A stretch of 64,000 nucleotides of DNA. It comes from Closterium sp. Naga37s-1. Taxonomy: Eukaryota > Streptophyta > Zygnematophyceae > Desmidiales > Closteriaceae. Position 1 is the stretch's first letter. Each line of letters opens with the position of its first letter. Of this stretch, positions 1 through 10,281 are shown piece after piece. Location: contig CANJKZ010000926.1 in the NCBI GenBank assembly GCA_947471745.1, positions 495,501-559,500 of the forward strand, written 5' to 3'. The position numbers and the translations under genes were made by a program. The notes below the pieces were generated by a model. It made no database searches and was not told where the DNA came from. It saw only the letters and a list, made by a program, of their open reading frames with translations.

Positions 1-83
1 CAGCATTGCACATTTCAGAAACGGTGGGATGGAAGAGCAAGGAAAGACGTCATGGTCCCGAGACCCAAGGCCCCAGATGTTGA

Positions 84-1964
84 GGTACCCGGCGCACCTT
101 ACCCTGGACCACGTTGGGGCCGGCCGATGATTGCAGCACGTGGGACGAATCTGCACTCGGAGCTGACGACGACGTGGCTGAGGACGAGGAAGCGAGCCGT
201 GCTGACGGCGACGAGGCTGCGGAAGCTGGCGCGCAGGGCGGAACCGCAGAGGATGTGTTTCCTGAGGGTGTACCTGGTGGCGACGACGACGACGGTGTCG
301 AGTACTGGTCACGTGACGGGCTCCCCGAGGAACTGCCGATACCTTCCTTTCCACCAGCTAACCGCAAGCGACCCCACCCGTCTACCCAGAACCGTGATGC
401 CCGCCCCCCCTCTCCCAGGCACAAGATCAGCGATCACAAGCGCAAAGGCTACACAGCTACGGAGAAGTTGAAGTACGTCGCGATGCTGGACGTGGCGGTG
501 TCGGTGCGCGCACTAGCTAGGGCGAGTGGGATTCACCGGAAGTGTCTCGCCAACTGGAAGGCGGCTGCAGCATTTCTCAAAGAAGCACACACCGGGCGGA
601 AGCGCATGCACGGTCGCGGGCGGGCCTCGTGGTACCACCCCATGGAGTTGAAGGTATACGAGCGGCTCCTAGACTGGCGCCGCAGAGGAACCGCCGTGTC
701 GGTCGGCCGTCTGCGGGAGTGGTCGAGGGAGTTCATGAAGATCCTCTACCCGGACGACAAGTGGAGCGGGAGTCAGAGATGGTCGGAGCGGTTTCGGAAG
801 CGGTGGAATCTGAGCGTACGCATGAAGACGCGGGTTGCTCAGAAAACAGCCGCTCGTAAGATTACGCCCCTTGCTTTTACCGGTAAGTCTAAGTTTCTGC
901 CTCCCTTACTAATCTGCCCTCTATCCCGCCCGCCTTTTCCCCCGTCTAACAGATGTTGCGCAGCAGTGCCAGAACTTCTGGCGTTTTGTCCGAGACATGC
1001 GTCGCGCGCGCGGCATTGAGACTACCTGGATCCTCAACGCTGACCAGACGCCGCTCTGGCTGGAGATGCCCGCCTTCACGACCGTGGATCAGACGGGCGT
1101 ACGGTCGGTGCCCATCCGGAGTGCAGGTTACCAGAAGGAGCGTGTGACCGTGATGCTGGCGTGCATGGCGGACGGGGCGAAGCTCAAGCCGTGGGTGTAT
1201 TTCAAGCGGAAGACGCTGCCGAAGGGCGACTTTCCCCGGGGTAATAAGCAGCAACTACCGCTGTCTTACCATATGTTTTTGTTTCTCATGCCGCGCTAAC
1301 ACTTTAAGTGCCATTTGTGTGTGCAGATGTGGTCGTGGCTTGCCACGAGAACGGGTGGATGAACGCAGAAGGCGTCATCCGCTGGCTTGAGGAGGAAGTC
1401 AAGCCCTTCTTGAAGCCCCGGTTTGGCAGGTGTGCGAAGAGCTCCATGCTCGTGCTGGATTCCTACCGCGGCCACCTTACCGATGGGGTGAAGGAGAAGC
1501 TCCGCGAGATCAACTGCGTGCCTGCTGTCATCCCGTCGGGCTGTACGGCTGATGTTCAACCGCTCGACGTCTCCATCAACAAGAGCTTCAAAGCATCTGT
1601 TCGACAGCAGTACCAGAAGTGGTTTGAGGAGGAGGGCCTGGAGCAGCTGACACCAGCAGGTACGTTGTTTCCGTTATTCACGCATGTTAATCCCCCCCTC
1701 ACCCTTGGATGCTGACACGGCTTTCCCGGGTGTCTCTGTTGTGGTGCAGGGAATCTGAAGAAGCCCCCCCCAGAAGTGGTCCTTCGATGGATTTCACGGG
1801 CCTGGAAAGCAGTACCCTCCGACCTCATCAAGCGCGCCTTTCTCACCTGCGGCATTAGCAACGCCCTTGACGGCAGTGAGGACCACCTCGCCATGGCGCA
1901 CAGGCGGAGCCAGCTGACGGCGGAAGTGGATGTAGACGACGGCATCGTCGCCGACGGCTTCTTT
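84..1964 (+). pseudogene. pogo/Tigger-like DDE transposase, main part (exons 1-4)
   Basis: The gene encodes a cut-and-paste DNA transposase of the Tc1/mariner-pogo type. Exon 1 (open from 84, ends 882) has an acidic N-terminus and a helix-turn-helix/CENP-B-type DNA-binding region around 450-860. Introns run 883-952, 1241-1326 and 1660-1749. All are GT-AG, all phase 1, and splicing them gives one continuous frame. The catalytic DDE_1 domain shows ILNADQTPLW (first Asp, exon 2), LVLDSYRGH (second Asp) and ADVQPLDVSINKSFK (third acidic position), about 35 residues after the second. No ATG lies between the upstream stop (81-83) and the DNA-binding region, so the true start is probably in an exon left of the window. 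The last exon is cut at 1964 by copia-1 and resumes at 9337. Apart from that insertion I see no frameshift or stop. A domesticated transposase gene is possible. Confidence 0.85.
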
Positions 1965-2091
1965 TGTTAGAAAGAAGAAGTGATCGGACTAGAAAGGAAT
2001 GAGAGTACAAGTACCTAACCCTAGAGTAATGTACCCCCTAAAGGCTAACCCACTGTAGCCTACACAAATACAACATATATATTGTTTGACA
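1965..2091 (-). repeat. copia-1 3' LTR
   Basis: 127-bp direct repeat of 9205-9331. In sense orientation it starts TGTCAAACAATATATA and ends CTTTCTAACA. It contains a TATA-like ATATATAT run and the conserved core GTAGGCTACAGTGGG followed by CTAGGGTTA. On the inner side lies a G-rich purine tract (GGGGGTG, complement of 2092-2098), the expected second-strand primer site. Confidence 0.95.
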
Positions 2092-2324
2092 CACCCCCAT
2101 AGGCTAAGTGGGGGAGAGCAAGCGGTCACAAGACCAGTCAAAGCAAAGCAAAGCAAGACAAGCTCAGGGTGGATCTCAAGGATACCACACAAATTCCGAG
2201 CACAAGCAAGTGGTCACAAGACCAGTTCACATGCAGTTTGATAATATAGCAAGAGGTACAGTGATCACAATCTAGCAAGTGTAAGCATGCAGGTATATAT
2301 ATAGAGATCACAGTACAAGCAGAG
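2092..2324 (-). other. copia-1 3' untranslated region
   Basis: About 230 bp between the RNase H stop and the 3' LTR with no coding frame. The sense strand carries CACTTGCTTGTGCTCGGA-like text and ends in the purine tract next to the LTR. Similar text is found at the same place in copia-2 (10008-10281) and copia-6. Confidence 0.7.
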
Positions 2325-5300
2325 TCAAGAAGTGAGCAAGTGAGGGACAGTAGGCACAAGGCCTAAAACAGTACAGAAACGCTGATGATCACAAGGCTGA
2401 AGCGCCTTGGTGAACACATCAGCAGTGTTGGCCCGAGTGGCCACGTACGCAAGACGAAGCTGACCACGCTGCTGCAGCTCTCGAGCAAGGAAGTAGCGCA
2501 GAGCGATGTGCTTCGTTCTGTGCTCCAGTCTGTGCTCCTGACACAAGGCAAGGGCGGCCTTGTTGTCGACGTACAGCACTGGAGGAGAACGAGGCCGCTC
2601 TCCCAAGTCGGTCAGCAGGTAGGTGAGCCAGCGTAACTCCTGTGCAGCCATGGCTGTGGCGTAGATCTCAGCCTCACAACTGGAGCTGAGAACTGAAGAC
2701 GAACGAGTAGAACGGCAAGAAACTGAACCAGAGCCAAGGCTGAAGGTGTAACCCTAAGACGACCGCTGAGTAGCCTGGTCGTCAGCCCAAGAAGCGTCTG
2801 AGTGCCCAGTAAGGACAACGTCGGTCCGTCCTCCAAGCACAAGCCCCATGCCCGACGTACTGCACAAGTAGCGCAACACCCTCTTAGCGGCATCCATGTG
2901 CTCCTTCCGGTGACGGCCAGGAGCAACATAGCGTGCTAGGATGCTAAGAGGGTATGCAAGGTCAGGTCGAGTGCAGGTCATCAGGTACATGAGGCAGCCC
3001 ACAAGCTCTGGATACGGGCCACTCGGCTCTACGGACTCATCCGAAGGCAGAGCTGAGAGCGAGTGACCGGTAGGCAGAGGAGTGGGCTGAGGCGAGGAGT
3101 ACGTGAAGCGGAAGCGCTGAAGGACCTGCTGCACCATGTGTGACTGAGTCAAGGTGATGGTGCGCTGTGCTCTGTCCCGGGTGATCCGCAAGCCAAGATA
3201 GCTTGTCAGCTCACCCAGGTCTGTGCACGTGTGTCTCTTCTGCAGCTCCGACTTCACGTGGGCAAGTGCCTCAGTGTCAGCAGTAGCAAAGACCAAGTCG
3301 TCTACGTACACGAGAACGTAGAACGGCGGCAGAGTGGTGTCGGTGCGTAGAAACAGCGACGGGTCAGCAGTGGAAGGAGCAAACCCAAGAGCAGCAAGAA
3401 TAGTCCTCAGTGTGTCGTGCCACTCACGGGGTGCCTGGCGGAGACCGTAGACTGGCCGCCGGAGGCTCCACTGGGTACCAGCAGGGAACGACCCAGTGAA
3501 GCCAGGTGGGCGGCGCAGCCAGATCTCCTCGTGCAGGCTGCCCTGTAGGAACGCAGTGCTGAAGTCAAGAGAGTGGAGCTCGTAGTCACGCTGAGCGGCT
3601 ACGTGCAGCAGAACCCGAAGAGTGGTCATCTTTAGGGTCGGGGAGAAGGTCTGGAAGAAGTCAACTCCCTCTCGCTGACTGAAGCCTCGTGCAACGTACC
3701 TCGCCTTGAAGACAGGCGGAGAACCCGGCGGCCGCTTCACTCTGAAGATCCACATGCCACTGACGATGTTCGCCCCAGGTGGGGGAACCTCGTCGACGTA
3801 GGTGCCTGTGGACTTCCAGGAAGCCATCTCTGCGTCCATGGCTGTCTGCCACTGAGAGGAGTAGGGACCCTCCATCGCCTCTGCGTAAGAGCGTGGGGTC
3901 GGGATGTCTGGTGCATCCGGGTCTCCCTCAGGGGTAATCAGCATGGACACGAGATGAGGTAAAGCAGCAGCAAAGCACTCAAACTCCTCCTGTCTGTCCT
4001 CAAGGACGTCTGTGCCAAGAGCACACTCACCCCCGACGGACAGAGGACAAACAGACTCAGACTCAGCAACAAGGCTAGCGGCGTAGTCTAGACGACAGGC
4101 GGCAGCAAAGTCAACAAGCTCAGCGACTAGAGCAGACGCAGCAGAGGACTCGAAGGTAGGGTCAGTGACAACAGTGGCGAGGAAACGCGTGACAGTGGGA
4201 CTGGCAGCACGAAGGGAGTCAGACGCCGGGTCCGGACCGTCAGGAAGAGAGGACGCAGGTGGAGACGGCAGAGGGACACGCTGTGGAGCAGTGGAAGGAC
4301 GCAGGGTCATATAGTGAGTGCCAAGGACAGGAGGAGGACGCTGACGCGGAGCACGACGACCATCGCGGACAGCGCGGACAGGCGTCTCTGGACGCGACTC
4401 AGGCGACGGAGGACGAGACTCAGGCTCACGATGCTCCGTAAGACTACCCGTCGGCGCAGTGTAAGGAGAGGGACCAGGCAGCGGAGAGGCAGGCTGTAAC
4501 TGCGACTGCGACTGGACAGGCGGTGGACTCAGTAGGGGAGGAGTAGGACCAGTAGAGGGCGGGAGACCAAGAACCTGCTGAAGGAGCGGAACGTAGTACG
4601 GTCGCGGCCGCTCAGCACCTCCTGAACCAGCAGAGACAGTACCAGTACTCCCAGTCTCAGGGTCTCCAGCTACAACTCCCGCAGCACCACCAGCAGCTCC
4701 AGTAGCTCCAGCACCAGCAGCACCTCCAGCAGCAGCAGCACCAGCAGCACCTCCAGCAGCTCCAGCAGTACCGCCAGCAGCAGCAGTGCCTCCAGTAGCT
4801 CCAGCACCAGCAGCACCAGCAGCACCTCCAGCAGCGCCAGCAGCACCGTCAGCAGCAGCAGTGCCTCCAGCAGCTCCAGCACTAGCAGCACCTCCAGCAG
4901 CACCAGCACCAGCAGCACCTCCAGCAGCACCAGCAGCACCGTCAGCAGCAGCAGTGCCTCCAGCAGCTCCAGCACCAGCAGCACCTCCAGCAGCAGCAGC
5001 ACCTCCAGCAGCTCCAGCACCAGCAGCACCAGCACCAGCACCAGCTCCAGCTCCAGGGTCCGCGACACTAGGAGCGCCACTCCGGAGACTGCAGTGCCGA
5101 GCGTACCACTCTCGGAGCTGCTGGGGAGAGGGCGGCTCCCGCCTAGGAGGGGAAGCACGAGCACCAGCTCCAGTAGCACCCCTAGCTCCAGAAGCGCCCC
5201 TCCTGAGGCTGCAGTACTGTAAGTACCACTCACGCAGCTGCTGTGAGGAGAGAGCGCCTCCAGGTGTAGCACGCTCAGTCGCAGCACCCTCTGGCTCAGT

Positions 5301-5660
5301 ACCCTCGGACGTAGCACTCCCAGGCTCAGCACCCCCAGACTCAGCACCCCCAGACTCAGCACCCCCAGGCTCAGCACCCCCAGACTCCGCAACCCCAGGC
5401 TCCGCACCCCCAGGCTCAGCACCCCCAGGCTCCGCACCCCCAGGCTCCGCACGCTCAGGCTCAGCACCCCCAGGCTCCGCACGCTCAGGCTCAGCACCCC
5501 CAGGCTCCGCACCCCCAGGCTCAGCACTCCCAGGCTCAGCACCCCTAGTAGGACGAGAGTCGACAGCTACCTCGACAGGCTCAACCGGGTCTACCTGGGA
5601 CACACCTGAGGGAGCGGCACCCTGAGGGGGGAGGGGGTCTACCACAGCAGCACCTGGCGC
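2325..5660 (-). pseudogene. pol: copia-1 low-complexity linker, reverse transcriptase and RNase H
   Basis: The first about 350 residues are low complexity: repeats of (P)GGAEP at 5290-5560, two copies of the QQLREWY...CSLR motif (5099-5126, 5222-5247) and long Gly/Ala tracts at 4690-5060. RT then starts near WQTAMDAEMASWKSTGTY and shows MWIFRVKRPPG, ARGFSQREGVDF, LDFSTAFLQG, the catalytic YVDDLVF and YLGLRITRD. RNase H has GHSDASWADD, then a TAG at 2754-2756 where copia-2 has CAG in the same frame. It continues with SSCEAEIYA, YVDNKAA and ALRYFLARE, ending at 2325. Without that stop, linker, RT and RNase H form one open frame of over 1100 codons. Confidence 0.9.
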
Positions 5661-6070
5661 GAGGAAGAGAGGCGGGGGGGGGGGAGCGGGGCAGTGCGGT
5701 AGGGGAAGAGGCGGTAGTAGGGGACCGACTCGTCGAAAGTGACGTCCTGAGAGGGCAGGACACGGCGCGAGGTGGCGTGGTAAAACTGCCAACCAGACGC
5801 GTCCGGGACAAAGCCAAGGAAGACACAAGGAACAGCGCAGGAGGAGAGCTTGTCCGCGGACGTATCGCGAACAAAAGCTCGAGATCCCCAAACCCGAAAA
5901 CGTGACGCATCGCCAACCTCTCCCGTCCAACGCAGTGTCAGTGAAGTCTCCGGAACGGAGACACGGGGCCAGAGGTTGAGCTGATGCGCAGCGTATCGGA
6001 CCGCAAACGGCCACAGAAAGTGGGGGGCAGCCGCATGGATCAGGGAGGTACGAGCGACCTCCATGACCAA
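5639..6070 (-). pseudogene. pol: copia-1 integrase C-terminal half
   Basis: Continues the integrase after the small deletion near 6097: VMEVARTSLIHAAAPHFLWPF and YAAHQLN, then the RVWGSRAFV...LGF...GWQFYH region typical of the end of copia integrases. A G-rich homopolymer near 5670-5685 coincides with the point where the frame changes to that of the downstream linker-RT, so one base has been gained or lost there. Confidence 0.8.
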
Positions 6071-7404
6071 GCCAATGCGGCGCTCAGCAACCCCATTCGC
6101 TCAATGCCCTCCGCCTGACAGAAGGCCCTCAAGAGGTCGGAGGAAAACTCCCCACCTCTGTCAGAGTGCAGACGCAGAACAGGAAAGTCCGAGTGGAACC
6201 TCTCGCTGAGCTGGAGACGGGCAGCGCGGATCCAAGGGATCAAAACATCAGGGACTTCACCCTTGGTGCGCAAGGGGAAGACCGTGGTGTAGCGCGAGTA
6301 GTCGTCAACAACTATCAAGAAGTACCTCTCGTGACCCTGTCCACGAACGCGGGCTGGGCCCCACACGTCCATGTGGAGCGTCTGCAGGGGAGCAGTCGTC
6401 GGGGGAAACGAGGAGGAGTGAGGAGCGGCGCGCTGCCGCCCCTCGACACAGGGAAGACAGGGAGGAGCAGGCGAGGGTGGGAGGGGAGGGAGAACCCTGG
6501 GAAGACCAGAGACAAGGTACCGTTTGTGCATGCCACGAAGGCGCTGCACGGACGGGTGACCAAGGCGGTGGTGCCAGAGGACGGTCTCGTGCGCCAGAGA
6601 GCGACACGAGCAGGGGGCCGACAGCTGACCTGACGCAGACGCAGACGCAGCTACCTGAGGGGACTCAGTGGTCAGTGTGTACAGGTCCGACCCCGGCTGC
6701 CGAGTGAAGGTAGCCAGGTGACGGCCCGTCCGAGCACACGTGCAGTGTGTCACGCGCTCGTAGGCAGGGGTGAACTGGTGGACACCCCCGTCCTGGAGCG
6801 CACAACCCGCCACCAAGTTCGTAGAGAACGAGGGGAGGTGGAGCCCTGGCAGTGTGCCCGACGGAACCGCAGGACAAGGGAGGACAGTGGAGGAGGTCGC
6901 AATGACCGGACCCCCAGAGGGGTCAGCGAGGGAAACAGCAACTGGCCGAGCAAGCTGCTCAAGGGCAGTGCGGTCACGAAAGAAACAGCGAGAAGCACCT
7001 GAGTCCAGTGTGAAGGTGTACAGTGCCTCAGTAGACTCAGTACCAGAGGGGGCAGACTCACAAGCACCTAGAGCAGCAGCCTCACCAGCACCTGGGGCAG
7101 CAGACACGCGAGCACCTGGAGCGGCAGCCTCACCAGCACCTAGGGCAACAGACGCGCTAGCACCTAGAGCGGCAGCCTCACCAGCACCTAGGGCAACAGA
7201 CGCGCTAGCACCTAGAGCGGCAGCCTCACTGGTCCGAATGCCCGGATCGGGCGGTACACGCAGGTACTGGGCACTCTCTCCACTAGTAGACAACACATAC
7301 ATGGCACCAAGAATAGCATCAAAGTCAAGAGCATAGATATCAATGTTCTTCTTCATCAGATCAGCCCAGCGGGGTAGCTCAGTGGCACTAGGAAACTGAG
7401 TGCG
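6040..7404 (-). pseudogene. pol: copia-1 protease, GAG-pre-integrase and integrase N-terminal half
   Basis: In frame with the Gag C-terminus apart from the stop at 7405. The active-site motif of the aspartic protease is TLDSGASRCFF. Before it lies an Ala/Gly-rich stretch made of repeats of ALGASASVALGAGEAA (about 7070-7230). GAG-pre-integrase follows, with a zinc-binding HHCC-like region (LWHHRLGHPS ... CLPC). The integrase core starts with HMDVWGP (first Asp), VVDDYSRY and LHSDRGGEF (second Asp). Near 6097 about 30 bp are missing compared with copia-7 and copia-9 (the segment coding the SPQQN motif). This shifts the frame and ends the ORF at 6040 before the catalytic Glu. Confidence 0.85.
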
Positions 7405-8590
7405 CTAGGCGTCGTCAAGGTGGGAGAAGCAGCGCTGCGTGGTGTGCGCCCGCCCACACGTCTGGCCAGTGCGGTCACCAGTGCGGATGACGTACGTGCA
7501 GCTAAGGCCACCCCCCCCCCCCCCGTGCTGAGAGTACCACTCACGAAGCTCCTGGGACGACGGAGTCTGCTGTTGGCTCTGGCCACCGCCAGCGCCTCCA
7601 CGACCTTCACCTCCGCTGCCACCACCGCGACCACCACCGCCCCTGCCGCCACCGCGTCCACTGCCACCACCACCACCGCCCCCACCCCGGCCACCTCCTC
7701 CGCCGCTGCCGCCACCACCCCCACTGCTGCCACTAGCCCCTCCAGCCCCGCCACCACCCCCACCGCCGCCACCGCCCCAACCACCGCCTCCCCCGCCGTC
7801 ACCTCCGCCTCCCTTGCCCCCTTTGCCCTTGCCGCTGCGGCGCCAACTCGGAGCGGACACAGTCCCGACCTGCTCAGTACCAACGAGGTCGACAGCAGCA
7901 GCAGAGGCGACAGAGGTGAGAAGGGGGGAAGGGGAACACCCCTCGAAGAAAGGGGTGCGGGGGTCGCCACGAGAGGCACCTACAGCGACTATGCTAGTCT
8001 CGGCTGCAAGCAGTTCCTTCTCGAGCAGATCAACGGTGAGCTCAGTGGGGCAGCGAGCGAGGAAGTGGTCCCTGACCGCACGAAGAGTCTGGGAGACGGG
8101 TGACCAGGTGGTAGAGAGTGAGCCACAGCGGGGGGGGGTTCTTGGCAAGGAACTCAGCGGGCATAGCGGCACGGAAGCGGGCCTCACTAGTGCGGAGGTG
8201 CGTGATAAGGTCAGCGACTGTGGAGAAAGCGGACAGGTCGGGGAACAGGTAGGGGAGCGAGAGACGGCCTAGCGCAGCAGAGGCAGGTGAGGAGTAGCGT
8301 GCCACTACAGCAGTGTACAGTGCCTGCGCAGTTTTGTGTTGGCCAAAGTGCTCACGCTCATCGATCGGCAGGGAGTTGCGAATAGCGAAGCGTGTGTGGG
8401 CGTCACGAGTCTGCCACTGTGAACGGGCAGTACTGTCAGCAGTAGCAGCAGCATGGCCTAGCGCGTGATCGTACAGTGAAATATCCTCCTTGGCAGTGAG
8501 CTGGAGGAATAGGTGCAGGTCATCGAGCCAGGTCTCAAACTTCAGTGGGCGGCCCTCAGCATCGAAAGCTAGCACAGTAGGGCTAGCCAT
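7405..8590 (-). pseudogene. gag: copia-1 gag (capsid/nucleocapsid)
   Basis: Starts at the ATG at 8588-8590 (MASPTVLAFDAEGRPL), the start shared with copia-7. The N-terminal two thirds match the UBN2-like copia Gag fold (W-x-W spacing, then HFGQHKTAQALYTAVVARYSSP and LITHLR). A one-base shift near 8110 moves the frame. A run of more than 80 mostly Gly/Ser residues follows, then SQELREWY and a Cys/His motif CX13CX3HX4C near 7430-7505 in place of the usual CX2CX4HX4C knuckle. The frame stops at TAG 7405-7407, where relatives have TGG (DAWR), so this is probably a nonsense mutation in a gag-pol fusion. Gag would form cytoplasmic virus-like particles packaging the RNA. Confidence 0.8.
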
Positions 8591-9186
8591 AGTTGCAGCA
8601 GCAGCAGTAGTAGAAGTAGCAGTAGCAGTAGCAGGAGTAGCAGTAGCAGCTGTAGCAGTAGTTGGTGGGGCACAGTAGAGCGGCGCGGCGCGGTTTGGGC
8701 GGCGCGGCTCGGTTCGGGCGGCGCGGCTCGGTTCGGGCGGCGCGGCTCGGTTCGGACTACGCGGCACGGCGCGACGGTGGGCCTGCACGTGGGTGGGTGT
8801 AGCGGGCGGGTCGCGGCTGTGGGTGGGCTGCAGTCGCGCGCGGGTGGCGGCCTACACGGGTGACGCGGCGGCCTACGGGCGGGGCTGCTACGCTCTGGAC
8901 GGCCAGGAGGGCCAGTCGACGGGCGGCTAGCGGGCTGCTCGTGGGCGGCGCTGGTTGTGCGGGCGGCTAACGGTCGGCGCGCGCGCAGAAAAGGCCGCTA
9001 GCGGGCTACGCGCGCTAAAAAAAAGGCCGCGCGCGGCACTAGCGAGCTGCGCACGGGCAGCAGGAGAAAGAGAGGCGCACGAGGGCGCACTAGGAGAGAG
9101 GCGCTCGAGGGCGCTAATGCATTAAGGCGCTCGAGGGCGCTTCTAGCGGAACAGTGGGCCCTTAGGTAAGCGATCCTAGGTCTAAA
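8591..9186 (-). other. copia-1 untranslated leader, GC-rich
   Basis: About 600 bp between primer site and gag start. It is very GC-rich and contains a short tandem array of about 19-20 bp (ggcggcgcggctcggttc, 8698-8757), plus GCGCG-rich stretches and a repeated 'gaggcgctcgagggcgct' phrase near 9095-9145. I see no credible coding frame. Comparable repetitive leaders precede gag in copia-3, -7 and -9. Confidence 0.7.
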
Positions 9187-9204
9187 CCTACGCTCTTAAT
9201 ACCA
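9187..9204 (-). promoter_or_regulatory. copia-1 primer binding site
   Basis: Immediately inside the 5' LTR the sense strand reads TGGTATTAAGAGCGTAGG. It resembles the initiator-Met tRNA primer site TGGTATCAGAGC used by many plant copia elements, with small differences. Confidence 0.7.
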
Positions 9205-9331
9205 TGTTAGAAAGAAGAAGTGATCGGACTAGAAAGGAATGAGAGTACAAGTACCTAACCCTAGAGTAATGTACCCCCTAAAGGCTAACCCACTATAGCC
9301 TACACAAATACAACATATATATTGTTTGACA
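9205..9331 (-). repeat. copia-1 5' LTR
   Basis: 127-bp LTR at the gag-proximal end. It would supply the promoter for the minus-strand transcript. It is followed on the outer side by TSD TCTTT (9332-9336). Confidence 0.95.
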
Positions 9332-9336
9332 TCTTT

Positions 9337-9375
9337 GGCAACAACTGCCAGGAGGCCGAGTCTGACGAGGAGTAG
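9337..9375 (+). pseudogene. Detached end of the pogo-like transposase last exon
   Basis: Directly after the copia-1 target-site duplication (TCTTT, 9332-9336), the frame of exon 4 continues for 12 codons (GNNCQEAESDEE) and ends in TAG at 9373-9375. Removing 1965-9336 rejoins the codons TTC TTT | GGC AAC without a shift. The acidic C-terminus suits transposases of this group. This shows that the copia element interrupted a frame that was open when it inserted. Confidence 0.8.
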
Positions 9376-9789
9376 TTCTGGTAGCAACTAGGTAGAATAG
9401 CGGATCAAGTGGAAAGTTGTGTACCAAACTGTAGTGTTTGTTGAAGCGAACGATGTTATAGTTGTTGTTTGCTTTTGTTGTGGTGATAAAAATAGTGTTA
9501 AATATGAGGGTGGCGCTTATAATAAGGAAGGGTACAAAAGGGGGGGCGCTTATAATCGAGGAACGGCCATAAGCGCCATGCTCCAGATAGAAGCGCCGGC
9601 GCCTGTAATAGGCCGGCGCCTATATCCGGGGCCATACGGTAATTGTTTTTTTTTTTAGTGTATTGTGAAACTTGCAATAGATAGTAATGCAGCATATAAC
9701 AAGGGTTGAAGAGGCCATTTGCCCTCCACCCACATTATGGTACCGTACCTCAATCTCCACGCAATATCGTAAGACTCCCCCGTGGAGAG
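9376..9789. other. 3' flank of the transposase gene; no gene seen
   Basis: AT-rich non-coding DNA after the transposase stop. It holds the terminal repeat cluster of the pogo-like element (9511-9641), a T-run (9648-9657), and about 150 bp up to the start of the copia-3 LTR. I see no credible coding frame. Confidence 0.6.
9511..9641. repeat. Repeated terminal region of a pogo-like transposon, copy A
   Basis: A cluster of short modules, GCGCTTATAATCGAGGAAC, CCATAAGCGC, CCAGATAGAAGCGC and TAATAGGC, ending in TACGGTA. The same modules in the same order occur at 19091-19227. The position just after the transposase gene suggests that this is the 3' terminal region of the transposon. The 5' end would lie left of the window and cannot be checked. 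Confidence 0.5.
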
Positions 9790-9866
9790 TGTCAAATGTT
9801 GCATATGTTTGGTAGGCTACAGTGAGGGATGCAATAAGGTTATATATTTTGTATCCCAGCCCTTGC
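9790..9866 (+). repeat. copia-3 5' LTR, first part
   Basis: Starts TGTCAAATG. It contains GTAGGCTACAGTGAGGGATG, the core shared with the other LTRs here. It is interrupted after CTTGC (9862-9866) by copia-2 and resumes at 12146. The reconstructed LTR is about 110 bp. Confidence 0.7.
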
Positions 9867-10007
9867 TGTTGAGAGTTAACTATGCAAGAATGAGGTTGGA
9901 CTAGCAACAATGAGATACAAGTATGAAACCCTAATTGGGGTTGTACTCTATACTGAGCACCTCACTCTAGCCTAGCAGAACTAACAACATATAAATATGT
10001 TTTGACA
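9867..10007 (-). repeat. copia-2 3' LTR
   Basis: 141 bp, TG...CA. It carries AAACCCTAATTGGGG (telobox) and the shared TAGGCTAGAGTGAGG core in sense orientation. A GGGGGTG purine tract lies on its inner side. Confidence 0.9.
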
Positions 10008-10281
10008 CACCCCCATAGGCAAAGTGAGGGATAGCCAACACAACAAATGGTCACAAGACCAGTCAGGCAAGAGAACAAAGCAATGCAAAGCCCAGGGTGG
10101 ATCTCAAGGATACCACACAGTCCGAGCACAAGCAAGCGGCCAGAAGGCCAGTTCACATGCAGAGTTATAAAAGCAAGGCAGTACACTGATCACAACCTAT
10201 AAAAGGTAAACATGCAGGTATAAATATATATATCAGTGTACAAGATCAAAAGACAAGCAGGTGAGGCAAAGTGGCCAGAAG

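Larger units (their letters stand above)
1965..9331 (-). mobile_element. copia-1: complete Ty1/copia LTR retrotransposon
   Basis: This is a 7367-bp element on the minus strand. Its 127-bp LTRs (1965-2091 and 9205-9331) differ at the one site I noticed (cactGtagcc versus cactAtagcc). The 5-bp target-site duplication TCTTT lies at 1960-1964 and 9332-9336. In sense order it has 5' LTR, primer binding site, GC-rich leader, gag from 8590, protease, GAG-pre-integrase, integrase, long Ala/Gly/Pro/Glu linker, RT, RNase H, purine tract and 3' LTR. The near-identical LTRs suggest recent insertion. The pol frame still has a W-to-stop (7405-7407), a roughly 30-bp deletion (near 6097), a shift near 5670 and a Q-to-stop (2754-2756), so it is not autonomous as read. 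Confidence 0.95.

Noticed and set aside
4259..5625. Plus-strand Pro/Ala/Ser-rich ORFs of up to 279 codons
   Set aside because: They are antisense shadows of the Gly/Ala/Glu-Pro linker in copia-1 pol; composition and length follow from the repeat.
7420..8103. 227-codon Thr/Ala/Ser-rich plus-strand ORF
   Set aside because: Antisense of the Gly-rich Gag region of copia-1.
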